Assembly: GCF_031450805.1 (NCBI RefSeq)
Contig: NZ_JARTVY010000002.1
Span: 620,001-684,000, forward strand
Length of the DNA: 64,000 nucleotides
DNA from: Caballeronia sp031450805
GTDB taxonomy: Bacteria > Pseudomonadota > Gammaproteobacteria > Burkholderiales > Burkholderiaceae
Direction of reading: 5' to 3'
Shown: positions 7,839 through 16,607 of the stretch, piece after piece
Layout of the letters: the number at the start of each line of letters is the position of its first letter
How positions within the stretch are numbered: position 1 is the stretch's first letter
Translations under genes and position numbers: made by a program
The notes under the pieces: model-generated
The model's input: only the letters and a program-made list of their open reading frames with translations
What the model was told of the DNA's origin: nothing
Databases searched by the model: none

Positions 7839-8984
7839 TCACGCGCTCTTGCGCTCGCCGGCGAAGCTCTGCCGGTACAGCCCCGATATCAGGTCGGTTT
7901 CGGTGATCATGCCGACGAGCCGCTCGTGGCCATCCACCACCGGAATGTGATGGTGGCCGAAGTCCGCGAACATCGGCACGAGCTCGGCGATGGCCGTGCG
8001 CGCGTCCACGGTGCACACGTCGGTCGTCATCAATGCGGCGATGCGCGGCGGCGTCGCCGATGCGTCGCGCATGATCCGCTCGACAGCGCGCGCAAACCCG
8101 CTGCGGGGCGTCGCGCGGAGGGCGGGCGCAATGTCCGCGCGCGTGACGATGCCGATCACACGGCGCGTCGCATCGATGACGGGCAGCGCCTTCACGCGAT
8201 GCTTGAGCAGCAGCGACAGCGCCTCCTGTGCCGTCGTTTCCGGCGACACGGCGACGACCCCGCGCGACATGATGTCCGCGCACGCGAACTCGGTGAAGCG
8301 GCGCGCATAGGCCTGCAATTGCGTTTCGCGCAGCAGCGCTTCGAGATCGTCCGGATCGATGTCGAGCATTTCGCTGCGCCGCGCCAGCACGGCTTCGAGA
8401 TCGGCGCGCAGGAAAGACGCGGCATCGGGCGTCTTCGGCGCAACCTGCGCGACGTGCGGATACCGGTGCCCCGTCAGCGCATGGAACACGATCGCCGAGC
8501 CCAGCAGCGCGAACGACTGGATCGCGACCGGCGCGAGCACGAAGCCGTAGCCGAGCGCGTGGATCGACGGCCCGCCGAGCACCGCCGTCAACGCGACCGC
8601 GCCCGACGGCGGATGCACGCAGCGCAGCGCGAACATCGCGCAGATCGCGAGCGCAATGGCGAGCGCGGCGGCATCGACCGGATCGTGGATCAGCGCGGCG
8701 CACGTCACGCCGACGATCGCGGAGACCAGATTGCCGCCGATGATCGACCACGGCTGCGCGAGCGGGCTCGCGGGGACCGCGAACAGCAGCACGGCCGACG
8801 CGCCCATCGGTGCGATCAGAAACGGTATCGCCGATGCATCACCGACCAGCAGATGCGCGATGCCGCCCGTCAGCGCAATGCCGATGAGCGCGCCGACGCC
8901 CGCGCGCAGGCGTTCGGTCCAGCGGAGCGTGACCGGAGCGGGAAGGAAGCCGTGTAACCAGCGGAGCAAAGCGGGGCGCGACAC
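7839..8984 (-). CDS. HPP-family membrane protein fused to CBS domains
   Basis: The 381-residue protein opens with an HPP transmembrane domain (residues 20-170: GIALTGGIAHLLVG, FLIAPMGASAVLLFAVP, SPLAQPWSIIGGNLVSA, and CVHPPSGAVALTAVLGG with the namesake HPP). A CBS pair follows in residues 235-370 (IMSRGVVAVSPETTAQEAL, LMTTDVCTVDARTAIAELV). The start codon is a GTG at 8984. HPP proteins have been linked to anion, including nitrite, transport. Pairing with a CBS-bearing ClC channel suggests a common signal and anion-related role. Confidence 0.85.
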   Translation of the reverse strand: MSRPALLRWLHGFLPAPVTLRWTERLRAGVGALIGIALTGGIAHLLVGDASAIPFLIAPMGASAVLLFAVPASPLAQPWSIIGGNLVSAIVGVTCAALIHDPVDAAALAIALAICAMFALRCVHPPSGAVALTAVLGGPSIHALGYGFVLAPVAIQSFALLGSAIVFHALTGHRYPHVAQVAPKTPDAASFLRADLEAVLARRSEMLDIDPDDLEALLRETQLQAYARRFTEFACADIMSRGVVAVSPETTAQEALSLLLKHRVKALPVIDATRRVIGIVTRADIAPALRATPRSGFARAVERIMRDASATPPRIAALMTTDVCTVDARTAIAELVPMFADFGHHHIPVVDGHERLVGMITETDLISGLYRQSFAGERKSA

Positions 8985-9140
8985 GTTGCTTGATCGTGAA
9001 GTGGAGATGGCGAATGGGAACGGCGGCGCCGGGCGGTGCGCGCCAAAGCGTGAAATTATATCTCAATATGATACAAATCGTCGCACCCGGTTTCGTTCCT
9101 GTACGATGAACGCTCGCCTCGTTGCCTTCCGTCGATACCC

Positions 9141-11012
9141 ATGATGCGATTCCCGCATGCGCTTGCGTGGCTGGTGGCCGCGCTTCCGGCGTTCGCCGCG
9201 ACGCCCGGGACGCCGGGCGGCGACGATCCTTCGACCATCGTGAGCGACGTGCACGAGTTCATCGTCGCGGACGACGGCTCCGTCACCGAGGACGACGAAA
9301 CCGTGCTGCGCGCGAACACGCCGGCGGGCATCGACGAGATCGCGCAGCGCTATGTCTGGTACGACCGCAGCGTGTCGAAGGTGGAGATCGTCGAGGCCTA
9401 TTCCGTCGATGCGAACGGCGCGCGCCACGACGTATCGCCCGATCAGATTCGCGACATTCAGGAGCCGCGCTCGGCGGGCGCGCCGACGTTTCAGGACGCG
9501 AAACTGCGTGCGGTGATTTTTCCGGCAGTCGGCGTCGGCTCCACGGTGCATCTGCATTTCAGGAAAAGTCAGGCAAGCCCCGTCATCGCCGGGCAATTCA
9601 ACTATTTTGTCGAGCCGGGGCAGCGGCCCGTGCTCGAACAGCGCCTCGTGTTCGATCTGCCTGCGGGCAAACCGCTTCATGCCGATGCCCGCGGTTTCTT
9701 CGCCGATCCGCCTCAAACCGCGAATGGCCGCACGCGCTATGCGTTTCGTTATCGCCGGGAGCGGATTGCACGAATCGAGAGCGGCTCGGTCGGCTATGCG
9801 CAGTACGGCGATCGGCTGATGGTCTCCACGTTTGCGGACTACGCGGCGTTTGCGGCGAGCTATCGCGGACCGGCCGTCGACGCCACCGCAACCGATCCGG
9901 CGATCCGCGCGCTCGCCGAATCGCTGACCGCCCGCGACGCCGATGCCCGTGCGAAGGCGAAGACGCTCTACGACTGGGTGCGCCGCAAGATCCGCTACGT
10001 GGCGATGTTCATCGGCCAGAGTCCGGCCGCGCCGCATCGCGTGACGGAAGTGCTCGCGAACCGTTATGGCGATTGCAAGGACCACGTTGCGCTGTACGGC
10101 GCACTGCTCGATGCCGTCGGCGTGCGCAACGAAGCGGCGCTGATCGGGCTCGGCTCGGTGTACGCGTTGCCATCGGCGCCGGGTTACGGATCGGGCGCGA
10201 TCAATCACGTCATCACGTATCTCCCCGATCTCGGAATCTATGCGGACAGCACGGCCTCGAGCGTCGAGTTCGGCTTCTTGCCTCTCGCCGACATGGACCG
10301 GCCGACGGTGCTCGTCGAATCGGGCGTGGTGTCGCGCACGCCGCCGACGCAGCCGCTTTCCCGCACGGCGCGCCTGCAGATCGATGTCGCCCCCGAGGGC
10401 GTCGCGAGCTTCGCCTACTGGGTCGAGGATGCGGGATGGAGCGCGGAGATCGAACGGATGAACCTTCGGCTCGCGAGCAGCCAGCGGCGCGACCAGATTG
10501 CGGCAGACCGCCTGCGATACACCAATCTGCGTGGCGCGGGCGCGCTGACCACGAGCGATGTCGACGCCACCAGCGGCCCCTTCGCCACCACGCTGCGCGG
10601 CACGCTCGACGAGATCGTATGGCCGACCGGCACGACCGCGTTGCCCGCGTTGACGAGCTTGTCGGGCGGCATCGCGAGTCAGACGCGCAACTGGCTGGCC
10701 GAACGCACGCGCACGCAGCCGTATCTGTGTGTCGGCGGCGCTTTTGACGAAGTCGCGCAGATCGCGCTTCCGAAAGCGATGCAGGTCGTCGAGGTTCCGG
10801 ACGATGTCGACCTGACGAGCGCCTTCTTCGACTATCGTTCGCGCTATGTATTCGATCCGTCGAGCAACACGATCCAGGTATCGCGCAGGCTCGAGGCGCG
10901 TTTCGGCAAGCAGGTCTGTTCGCCGGATGATTTTCAGGCGGCGCTGCCCGTGCTCAAGAAAATAGAGCGCGATACGCAAGCGCAGATCATCGTCAAGGCA
11001 TCCCGACGATGA
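9141..11012 (+). CDS. Exported DUF3857 / transglutaminase-like protein
   Basis: The 623-residue protein has a signal peptide (LAWLVAALPAFAATPG), a DUF3857 beta-rich domain in the first 230 residues, and a transglutaminase-like core: NRYGDCKDHVALYGALLDAVG (nucleophile Cys near 312), INHVITYL (His) and IYADSTAS (Asp). All three triad residues are present. The C-terminal 200 residues form the usual DUF3858-like beta domain. It is predicted to be periplasmic and to act on peptides or proteins; the substrate is unknown. It converges on the caspase-like/FGE gene with a 6-bp gap. Confidence 0.85.
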   Translation: MMRFPHALAWLVAALPAFAATPGTPGGDDPSTIVSDVHEFIVADDGSVTEDDETVLRANTPAGIDEIAQRYVWYDRSVSKVEIVEAYSVDANGARHDVSPDQIRDIQEPRSAGAPTFQDAKLRAVIFPAVGVGSTVHLHFRKSQASPVIAGQFNYFVEPGQRPVLEQRLVFDLPAGKPLHADARGFFADPPQTANGRTRYAFRYRRERIARIESGSVGYAQYGDRLMVSTFADYAAFAASYRGPAVDATATDPAIRALAESLTARDADARAKAKTLYDWVRRKIRYVAMFIGQSPAAPHRVTEVLANRYGDCKDHVALYGALLDAVGVRNEAALIGLGSVYALPSAPGYGSGAINHVITYLPDLGIYADSTASSVEFGFLPLADMDRPTVLVESGVVSRTPPTQPLSRTARLQIDVAPEGVASFAYWVEDAGWSAEIERMNLRLASSQRRDQIAADRLRYTNLRGAGALTTSDVDATSGPFATTLRGTLDEIVWPTGTTALPALTSLSGGIASQTRNWLAERTRTQPYLCVGGAFDEVAQIALPKAMQVVEVPDDVDLTSAFFDYRSRYVFDPSSNTIQVSRRLEARFGKQVCSPDDFQAALPVLKKIERDTQAQIIVKASRR

Positions 11013-11018
11013 GCCGCT

Positions 11019-12836
11019 TCATTGCACATCGCGTGCGACGCGAAAGCCGTTCTGCGATTGACGCACGCTTGCGCTGTATTTGAAGCGCGTCGCGGATTGC
11101 ATGTAGGCCGCGCCTTCGCGCCACGATCCGCCGCGAATCACGCGCACCGAACATGAAGGGTCGTCCCATGCGCGGCCATCGGCGGGAGCGTTCCTGTACG
11201 AACTATGCCAGCAATCCGCGACCCATTCCCATACGCTGCCGTTGGTGTCGTATAAGCCGAAGGGATTGGCGGCGAACGATCCGGCTGGCGTCGGAGCCTC
11301 GGCGCGATAGGGCTCGCCGCAATCCTTGCAATCGGCGGTGCCTTTCTTCATCTGCTCGCCCCACCAGTAAGTGCTTTGCGTGCCGCCGCGCGCGGCGAAT
11401 TCCCACTCGGCTTCCGTCGGCAGGCGATACGGCTTGCCGCCCACCTTGCTCAGCCATTTCACGTAGACCTGTGCGTCGTCCCAACTGACATTGCGCATCG
11501 GCGAATTGGCGACGGGCGCAGCGGCGCCGGTATCCGATGTGATGCGCGTGCACGCGCCCGCATCCGCACAGGCGTTCCATTGCTCGACGGTCACTTCGTA
11601 TTTGCCGATGGCGAAGGGCCGCGCAATCGTCACATGATGCGGCGGCTTCTCGGCGGGATCGTCGTTGTTGCTGCCCATCGTGAAGCTGCCAGGCGCAATC
11701 GGAATCAGCAACGGGCAAGCAGGGCAGTCCTTGATTTCGCTGGCGGCGGCTCTAGTGGTCGTGTTCGTGTTGGTCGCGGGTTTCGTCGCCACGGCTGCGT
11801 CCTGGCGAGGCTTTTCTGTCGCAACGGAAGGCGATGCGGGCTTGGCAGGCGGCGGCGCCGCCGGTTTTGCATTTGCGCTGGCACGGAGCCGGTCTATGCG
11901 CGCTTTAGCGAGCGCCGCAAAGCGCCCGTTGGGATAAGCCTTGAGATAGGCTTCGTAGTCGCTTGGATAAGTGCTGTCCTTGATCGACTCCCAGAAAGTC
12001 AGTTCGTATTGTTCGTTGCTGTCTTTAGGAAGGATGCCGCGTGTCCGCAAGGGCGTTTCATCGCTCGCCGCCATTTGCACGATGGATGCTTGCCGGCCCA
12101 GCGAAACTGCACTGCTTAGAGTCGATGCGATCCACGGTCTCTGCGCCCCGTGCGTTCTCTGAGCGACGTTTACAGCGGCAGCATCGAACGATGCGGACGA
12201 TGCGTGCTTCCGTATGCGCAGTTGCCGAAGAATCGCGGCGGTGAACACGCCGTTGCGTTCGCCTTCGGATGCCAGCGCATCCTGCGATGCAGCGAACGCA
12301 ACGAGCGTGCGCGGCGGCAAATCCAGCGCGCGGGCGGGGAACTTGCCGAAGGGATCGCCAAGGCACATATCGAGCACGATCACGTTATTCGCAAGCGGCC
12401 TTCGATGAGTCATTCGCGCGACGACGTCTCTCACCGCAATACCTTTGGCCAACACGTCAGGCGGCGCATTGCCGAGGGCGTCGATGGGCAACATCATCGC
12501 GTCGCCGGCCACCTGAATGCCGTGTCCCGCGAAATAAACGAGCGCGGTATCGCGTGGGCCGAGACGATCGACGAATGAATCTATCTCATGCTGCATTGCG
12601 TCTGCGCCAACGTTGGTCAGCCGTGTCACGCCAAAGCCTAGCGATGAGAGCGCGGCGCTGATGTCGTCGGCATCATGCTGCGCGCCTGGCAACGCACGCT
12701 CCGCATAGTCTGCATTACCGATGACGAGTGCAACCTTGTGCAACTCAGGCGGAGAGGGCGGCGACGCAGACCGCGCGAATGCCGCGCCGATCGTGATGAA
12801 CATGCCCGCGATCAATAGAATTCGCCACATCTTCAT
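11019..12836 (-). CDS. Exported caspase-like (C14) protein fused to FGE-sulfatase domain
   Basis: From the ATG at 12836 the 605-residue protein has a signal peptide (MWRILLIAGMFITIGAAFARS). It then has a caspase-like p20 domain (VALVIGNADY; catalytic His in YFAGHG near residue 102; Cys in VLDMCLGDPF near 157, where DxCR is commoner). A Pro/Ala/Thr-rich linker follows, then a formylglycine-enzyme-like domain (GSFTMGSNNDDPAEKPPHHV, YRLPTEAEWEFAARGG, NGSVWEWVADCW, VIRGGSW). Such fusions sit near signalling and secretion loci; the FGE domain there is usually non-enzymatic. It faces away from the DUF4399/peptide operon and may belong functionally to it. Confidence 0.8.
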   Translation of the reverse strand: MKMWRILLIAGMFITIGAAFARSASPPSPPELHKVALVIGNADYAERALPGAQHDADDISAALSSLGFGVTRLTNVGADAMQHEIDSFVDRLGPRDTALVYFAGHGIQVAGDAMMLPIDALGNAPPDVLAKGIAVRDVVARMTHRRPLANNVIVLDMCLGDPFGKFPARALDLPPRTLVAFAASQDALASEGERNGVFTAAILRQLRIRKHASSASFDAAAVNVAQRTHGAQRPWIASTLSSAVSLGRQASIVQMAASDETPLRTRGILPKDSNEQYELTFWESIKDSTYPSDYEAYLKAYPNGRFAALAKARIDRLRASANAKPAAPPPAKPASPSVATEKPRQDAAVATKPATNTNTTTRAAASEIKDCPACPLLIPIAPGSFTMGSNNDDPAEKPPHHVTIARPFAIGKYEVTVEQWNACADAGACTRITSDTGAAAPVANSPMRNVSWDDAQVYVKWLSKVGGKPYRLPTEAEWEFAARGGTQSTYWWGEQMKKGTADCKDCGEPYRAEAPTPAGSFAANPFGLYDTNGSVWEWVADCWHSSYRNAPADGRAWDDPSCSVRVIRGGSWREGAAYMQSATRFKYSASVRQSQNGFRVARDVQ

Positions 12837-13122
12837 ACCCTGTCCGTTCGGCTGGAATGAGCGCAAGTACGCCGGACGTCTTGCCGGTGCATCGCTGGCC
12901 TACCCAACAACGATAGCACGCTGTCTTTCTGCGTTTAATCCCCTATAAGAAGGTATGCGAATGCGGCATGCGTGTCCCTTCCGACGCACGTATCTTTTTA
13001 AAACGTTACGTCCTAATCTGGAAGCGAACTCCACGCGGCATGTCGAGCACGGACGTGCGTCTCATCGCGAATCACGCGCGGCTGCCGATTTTCTGCTGGC
13101 TTTCTGAAGAGGCAATCACGAC

Positions 13123-13560
13123 ATGCTGAGAAGAACCGTGCTGGGTGCATTGGCTTCGCTTGCCGCTTTAGCCGCCGACTCGTCTTTCTCCGCAGGCCGT
13201 GGCCGCACGCCCGCGCCGGCGAATGCGGAGGCTTACATCATCTGGCCGTCGGACGGCGCAGTGATAAGCGGCGGTAAGCTATGGGTACGCATGGGCTTGC
13301 GCAACATGGGCGTCTGTCCAAAGGGCATCGACATGGTGAACGTCGGCCATCACCATCTTCTGATCGACACGGACTTGCCGCCGCTCGATCAGGAGATCCC
13401 GTCGGACCGCAATCATCTGCACTACGGCGCGGGAGAAACGGATGCGCGCCTCGAATTGCCGCCTGGAAAACATACGCTGCAACTCTTGATGGGCGATTAC
13501 AACCATGTGCCGCACGATCCGCCCGTCTATTCCAAGAAGATCACGATCACGGTGACGTGA
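13123..13560 (+). CDS. DUF4399 exported protein, copy 1
   Basis: The 145-residue protein has a signal sequence (LGALASLAALAADSSFSAG) and the His-rich DUF4399 body: GHHHLLIDTDLPPLDQE, IPSDRNHLHYGAGETDA, LPPGKHTLQLLMGDYNH. The many conserved His residues suggest metal binding in the periplasm, but no function is established. A second, closely similar copy follows at 13625, so the pair is a tandem duplication. No sigma54 promoter is visible upstream, so it is probably expressed separately from the peptide genes. Confidence 0.8.
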   Translation: MLRRTVLGALASLAALAADSSFSAGRGRTPAPANAEAYIIWPSDGAVISGGKLWVRMGLRNMGVCPKGIDMVNVGHHHLLIDTDLPPLDQEIPSDRNHLHYGAGETDARLELPPGKHTLQLLMGDYNHVPHDPPVYSKKITITVT

Positions 13561-13624
13561 GGCGGGCGTGATTCTCGCGCCTGAACGACAGGCTTTGCAC
13601 GCGTACTCGCCGAGGGCAAACGAC

Positions 13625-14083
13625 ATGACATCGCTTAAGACTGGCGCGCTTGCGCGCTGCCGTTCGATCCTGCTCGTCGCGATGCTCGCGGCGCCGTTCC
13701 ACACGAGCCTGGCGGAAGGCGGGCCGACGCCCGCGCCGGCCAACGCTTATGCATACATCGGCTATCCGAACAACGGACAGACGATGCCTGCGGGAAAGCC
13801 GTTTCGCGTGTGGTTCGGCTTGCGGTTCATGGGCGTCGCGCCGCGCGGCGTGAAGTTTCCGAACACCGGCCATCACCATCTTTTGATCGATACCGACTTG
13901 CCGCCGCTCGATCAGGAGATTCCGTCGGACCGCAATCATCTGCACTACGGGGCGGGCGAGACCGAAGCGATGATCGAGCTTCCGCCAGGCAAGCACACGC
14001 TTCAGCTCCTGATGGGCGATGACCGGCATATCCCGCATAACCCGCCGATCTATTCGAAGAAGATCACGATCTACGTCAAGTGA
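13625..14083 (+). CDS. DUF4399 exported protein, copy 2
   Basis: From the ATG at 13625 (GAGG about nine bases upstream, preferred to a GTG at 13568) the product is 152 residues with a signal peptide (ILLVAMLAAPFHTSLAEGG). It shares long identical blocks with copy 1 (GHHHLLIDTDLPPLDQEIPS, NHLHYGAGET, LPPGKHTLQLLMGD), and the DNA is also nearly identical there, so the duplication is recent or under gene conversion. The N-terminal third has diverged. It lies 218 bp upstream of the double-glycine peptide genes. Confidence 0.8.
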   Translation: MTSLKTGALARCRSILLVAMLAAPFHTSLAEGGPTPAPANAYAYIGYPNNGQTMPAGKPFRVWFGLRFMGVAPRGVKFPNTGHHHLLIDTDLPPLDQEIPSDRNHLHYGAGETEAMIELPPGKHTLQLLMGDDRHIPHNPPIYSKKITIYVK

Positions 14084-14216
14084 ACGATGTTGGTGCCGAG
14101 GAAACAGTTGGACTACGAAGTGTCGGTGATGAAGAGTCAGTGCGGTATCGGTGAACGCATGCAGTCATTCGCTGTCAGGCTTGCGCAGCAAGCGAAGCGG
14201 CTAAAAGCGCGAAAGA

Positions 14217-14232
14217 TGGCACGCCTCATGCG
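14217..14232 (+). promoter_or_regulatory. Sigma54 (-24/-12) promoter of the tandem peptide genes
   Basis: TGGCACG-CCTC-ATGCG at 14217-14232 matches the sigma54 consensus at all seven bases of the -24 block and three of four at -12, with the required GG-N10-GC spacing (GG 14218-14219, GC 14230-14231). It lies about 70 bp upstream of the ATG at 14302. The operon encodes its own GAFTGA-type sigma54 activator at 24312-25628. Confidence 0.8.
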
Positions 14233-14301
14233 TTTAAGTGGCCCGAGCAGACAGCTTGCTCGAACCCACCCAACGCGCGACGCGCACCAAGGAGACTCAC
14301 C

Positions 14302-14583
14302 ATGAAGACGCTGACCATCCAGGACCTTCCCGTGACCGAACAACTCGATCGCCGCGCGATGTCGGCCGTGCGCGGAGGCAGTTCGTTCTACTTCCCGGGC
14401 TATGTCTCCAAGTACGACCTGACGTTCAACACGCAACAGCTCATCGACCAGAAGCAAAGCACCGAGAGCCATAACGGTGTGAATGTCGCGTTCGGCGAGG
14501 ACATCACCTCGAACGTAAAGCCGAAGCAGGAAGCGCACAACACCAGCAACATCAACATCGGTTCGGGCTTCATGGTCCGCTAA
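14302..14583 (+). CDS. Double-glycine leader peptide 1 (exported peptide precursor)
   Basis: This 93-residue precursor has a leader of exactly 26 residues (MKTLTIQDLP...MSAVRGG) with hydrophobic residues at -4 (Val), -7 (Met) and -12 (Leu) from the Gly-Gly, the classical pattern for C39 peptidase processing. The 67-residue core is polar, rich in Asn, Gln and Ser, and has no cysteine (FNTQQLIDQKQS, NTSNINIGSG). It is closely related to the next gene. Expression is expected from the sigma54 promoter at 14217. Export by the ABC transporter at 21256 is inferred. Its activity is unknown: bacteriocin, signal or surface peptide are all possible. Confidence 0.8.
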   Translation: MKTLTIQDLPVTEQLDRRAMSAVRGGSSFYFPGYVSKYDLTFNTQQLIDQKQSTESHNGVNVAFGEDITSNVKPKQEAHNTSNINIGSGFMVR

Positions 14584-14635
14584 GCGGCCTGCTTGCTTGC
14601 CAAAACCGCCTACGCTTAGCCAGGAGCCTGAAATC

Positions 14636-14914
14636 ATGTCCACCTTGAGCATTCACGATCTCGCCCATCACGCCGAAATGAACGGCGCTGACATGTCCGC
14701 CGTGCGCGGCGGCATGAGCCTGTTTTTCCCGAGCTACAACTCGAGCTATAACCTGAGCGCGAACACGCAGCAACTCGCCGATCAGGCGCAGCAGACGTTC
14801 AACGTCAACGGCGTGAACGACGCTTTCGCGCATGACATCAAGTCCAGGGTCGAGCCGCAGCAGAAGGCGCGCAACGACAGCAACATCAATGTGTTCACGC
14901 CGTACGCGATGTAA
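14636..14914 (+). CDS. Double-glycine leader peptide 2 (exported peptide precursor)
   Basis: The ATG at 14636 (AGGAG upstream) gives 92 residues with another 26-residue leader (MSTLSIHDLA...MSAVRGG). The core aligns with peptide 1 along its length (ANTQQLADQAQQ versus FNTQQLIDQKQS; DSNINVF versus TSNINIG) and also lacks cysteine. The two genes are 52 bp apart and clearly paralogous. No modifying enzyme (LanM, YcaO, radical SAM) is encoded nearby, so the exported product is probably unmodified apart from cleavage and prolyl isomerisation. Confidence 0.8.
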   Translation: MSTLSIHDLAHHAEMNGADMSAVRGGMSLFFPSYNSSYNLSANTQQLADQAQQTFNVNGVNDAFAHDIKSRVEPQQKARNDSNINVFTPYAM

Positions 14915-15106
14915 CCGTGTCTGCATGAAGCCCCGCAGCGCGCGGCTGTAGCAAAACCGGAGTACGGGGAGCTCCGCTGCTTCAACTGCCTTTAACGGCG
15001 GCGCGGATCGACCGTCGTTCCCGAGACGGCGATCGATCCGCATCGTGCGCGCGTTGTGTCACTGGCGCGCGAATTCCCACTATCGGCGTGAGCGCGGGAG
15101 TCAATC

Positions 15107-16528
15107 GTGCGAGCTCTGTTGTCATCGTTGTGCCGGACCATCGGATGCGCGAGTCTCTGCGCTTGCGTGCTGCTGACGGGGTGTATCGATGTGAAAGTCC
15201 CGGCGTACAAGCGTCCCGACACTCCTGAGAAAACCGCCTTTACGACGTTCGATTCCTCGAAGGTCGCCGCCGCCGACACCATTCAGCCGGACTGGTGGAA
15301 GCAGTTCCGCGATCCCTATCTCGATGCGCTCGTCGACAAGGCCATTCAGGGCAACTTCGATATCAAGGTACTCGCCGCACGCATACAGGTTGCAGGCGCG
15401 CAGATCGGCGAGGCGCGAGCGGGCGCGCTGCCTACGATGGATGTCGGCGCGGGGGCGAGCTTCGAAAAAACGACGGGTCAGCCGTTCTCCAGGCAATACA
15501 ACCTCGGCACGCAGGTCAACTGGGACATCGATATCTGGGGAGCCGTGGAGAAGGGCGTCCAGGCTCAGAAGGCCGAGTTTCACGCGACTGAGGCAGACTG
15601 GCGCGCGGGCTATCTGCAACTCGTGGCAGGCGTGTCGACGACGTACTTTCAGATTCTTCAGTTCGATGATCAGATCGCGCAGCAAAAACAGACCATCACG
15701 ACGAATCAGCAAATCCTCACGATATTCGAAGGAATGGAAAGAAATGGCCTCGTGCCGCATACGCAAGTGCTGACGCAGCGCGCGGAACTGAATCGTCTGA
15801 CGCGCGATCTGCTGGAGTTGCGCCGCTCGCGCGATCTTGCGAACAACGCACTTGCAACGCTAATGGGCGTTCCCGCTGGCGAATTCAGAGTGCCGGATGG
15901 CCAGTTGCAAAAGCGCGTGCAGATTCCGCCCGTGCCGGCGGGCTTGCCGTCGCAATTGCTGTCGCGTCGGCCCGATCTCATTGCCGCCGAATACCGTGTG
16001 CTCGAATCGTACGATCTCGTCGGCCAGGCGAAGCTCGCGCAATTGCCGACGATCAGCCTGACGGGGCGCGGCGGAACAGCGAGCTTCGCGCTAACGGATT
16101 TACTGAAGTCCTTCACGTTCAGCTTCTTGCCGAGCATCAACATCCCGATTCTCGATCCGGCTGTCCGCGCTCGCGTCAAGACCACTCAGGCGCAAACCAC
16201 GGTCGCCGAACAGCAATACCGCAGCACGGTCATGAGCGCTTTCGAGGAAGTGGAGAACGCGCTCGTCAATCTCGATGCGCATACGAAGCAGCGCGGCGAG
16301 TTGCAGCAAGAAGTCGCGCATCTGACCGTCGTTGCGGCGCAAATCGATGCGCAACTCAAGGAAGGCGTGATTTCGCAGCTCGAAGTATTCGAGACCGAGC
16401 GTACGCTTCTGGCCGCGCAGCTTGCGTTGCTCGCCAACCATCAGCAGATGCTCTCCGACACGGTGACGCTCTACAAGGCGCTCGGCGGCGGATGGTCCAC
16501 GGTCGACGTGCAAAGCGCTGCTAATTGA
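15107..16528 (+). CDS. Outer-membrane factor lipoprotein (NodT/TolC-like)
   Basis: The 473-residue protein starts at a GTG at 15107 with GGGAG seven bases upstream. A lipobox (VLLTGC) predicts an acylated Cys near residue 27. Two repeats of the OEP fold follow, each with long coiled helices (VAGVSTTYFQILQFDDQIAQQ; SRRPDLIAAEYRVLESYDLVGQAK, the classic second-repeat start). It forms the outer-membrane channel of the export machine with the HlyD adaptor (19096) and ABC exporter (21256). It begins 193 bp after peptide 2; whether it shares that transcript or has its own promoter is unclear. Confidence 0.9.
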   Translation: MRALLSSLCRTIGCASLCACVLLTGCIDVKVPAYKRPDTPEKTAFTTFDSSKVAAADTIQPDWWKQFRDPYLDALVDKAIQGNFDIKVLAARIQVAGAQIGEARAGALPTMDVGAGASFEKTTGQPFSRQYNLGTQVNWDIDIWGAVEKGVQAQKAEFHATEADWRAGYLQLVAGVSTTYFQILQFDDQIAQQKQTITTNQQILTIFEGMERNGLVPHTQVLTQRAELNRLTRDLLELRRSRDLANNALATLMGVPAGEFRVPDGQLQKRVQIPPVPAGLPSQLLSRRPDLIAAEYRVLESYDLVGQAKLAQLPTISLTGRGGTASFALTDLLKSFTFSFLPSINIPILDPAVRARVKTTQAQTTVAEQQYRSTVMSAFEEVENALVNLDAHTKQRGELQQEVAHLTVVAAQIDAQLKEGVISQLEVFETERTLLAAQLALLANHQQMLSDTVTLYKALGGGWSTVDVQSAAN

Positions 16529-16607
16529 CTAAGACGATGCGTGACTTAAACTCAAGACAGCCGCCGCATGGCGTCTATTTCGATGGCGGCTGGACGAACC
16601 TTGCGAC

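Noticed and set aside
9063..10979. Long minus-strand open frame of 638 codons
   Set aside because: It is antisense to the transglutaminase-like gene, is rich in Arg/His/Ala as shadow frames of GC-rich genes are, and has no recognisable domain.
14915..15106. Additional GG-N10-GC matches as sigma54 promoters for the outer-membrane factor gene
   Set aside because: Several spacing matches occur but none has the wider TGGCAC or TTGC blocks. In GC-rich DNA such bare matches are expected by chance.
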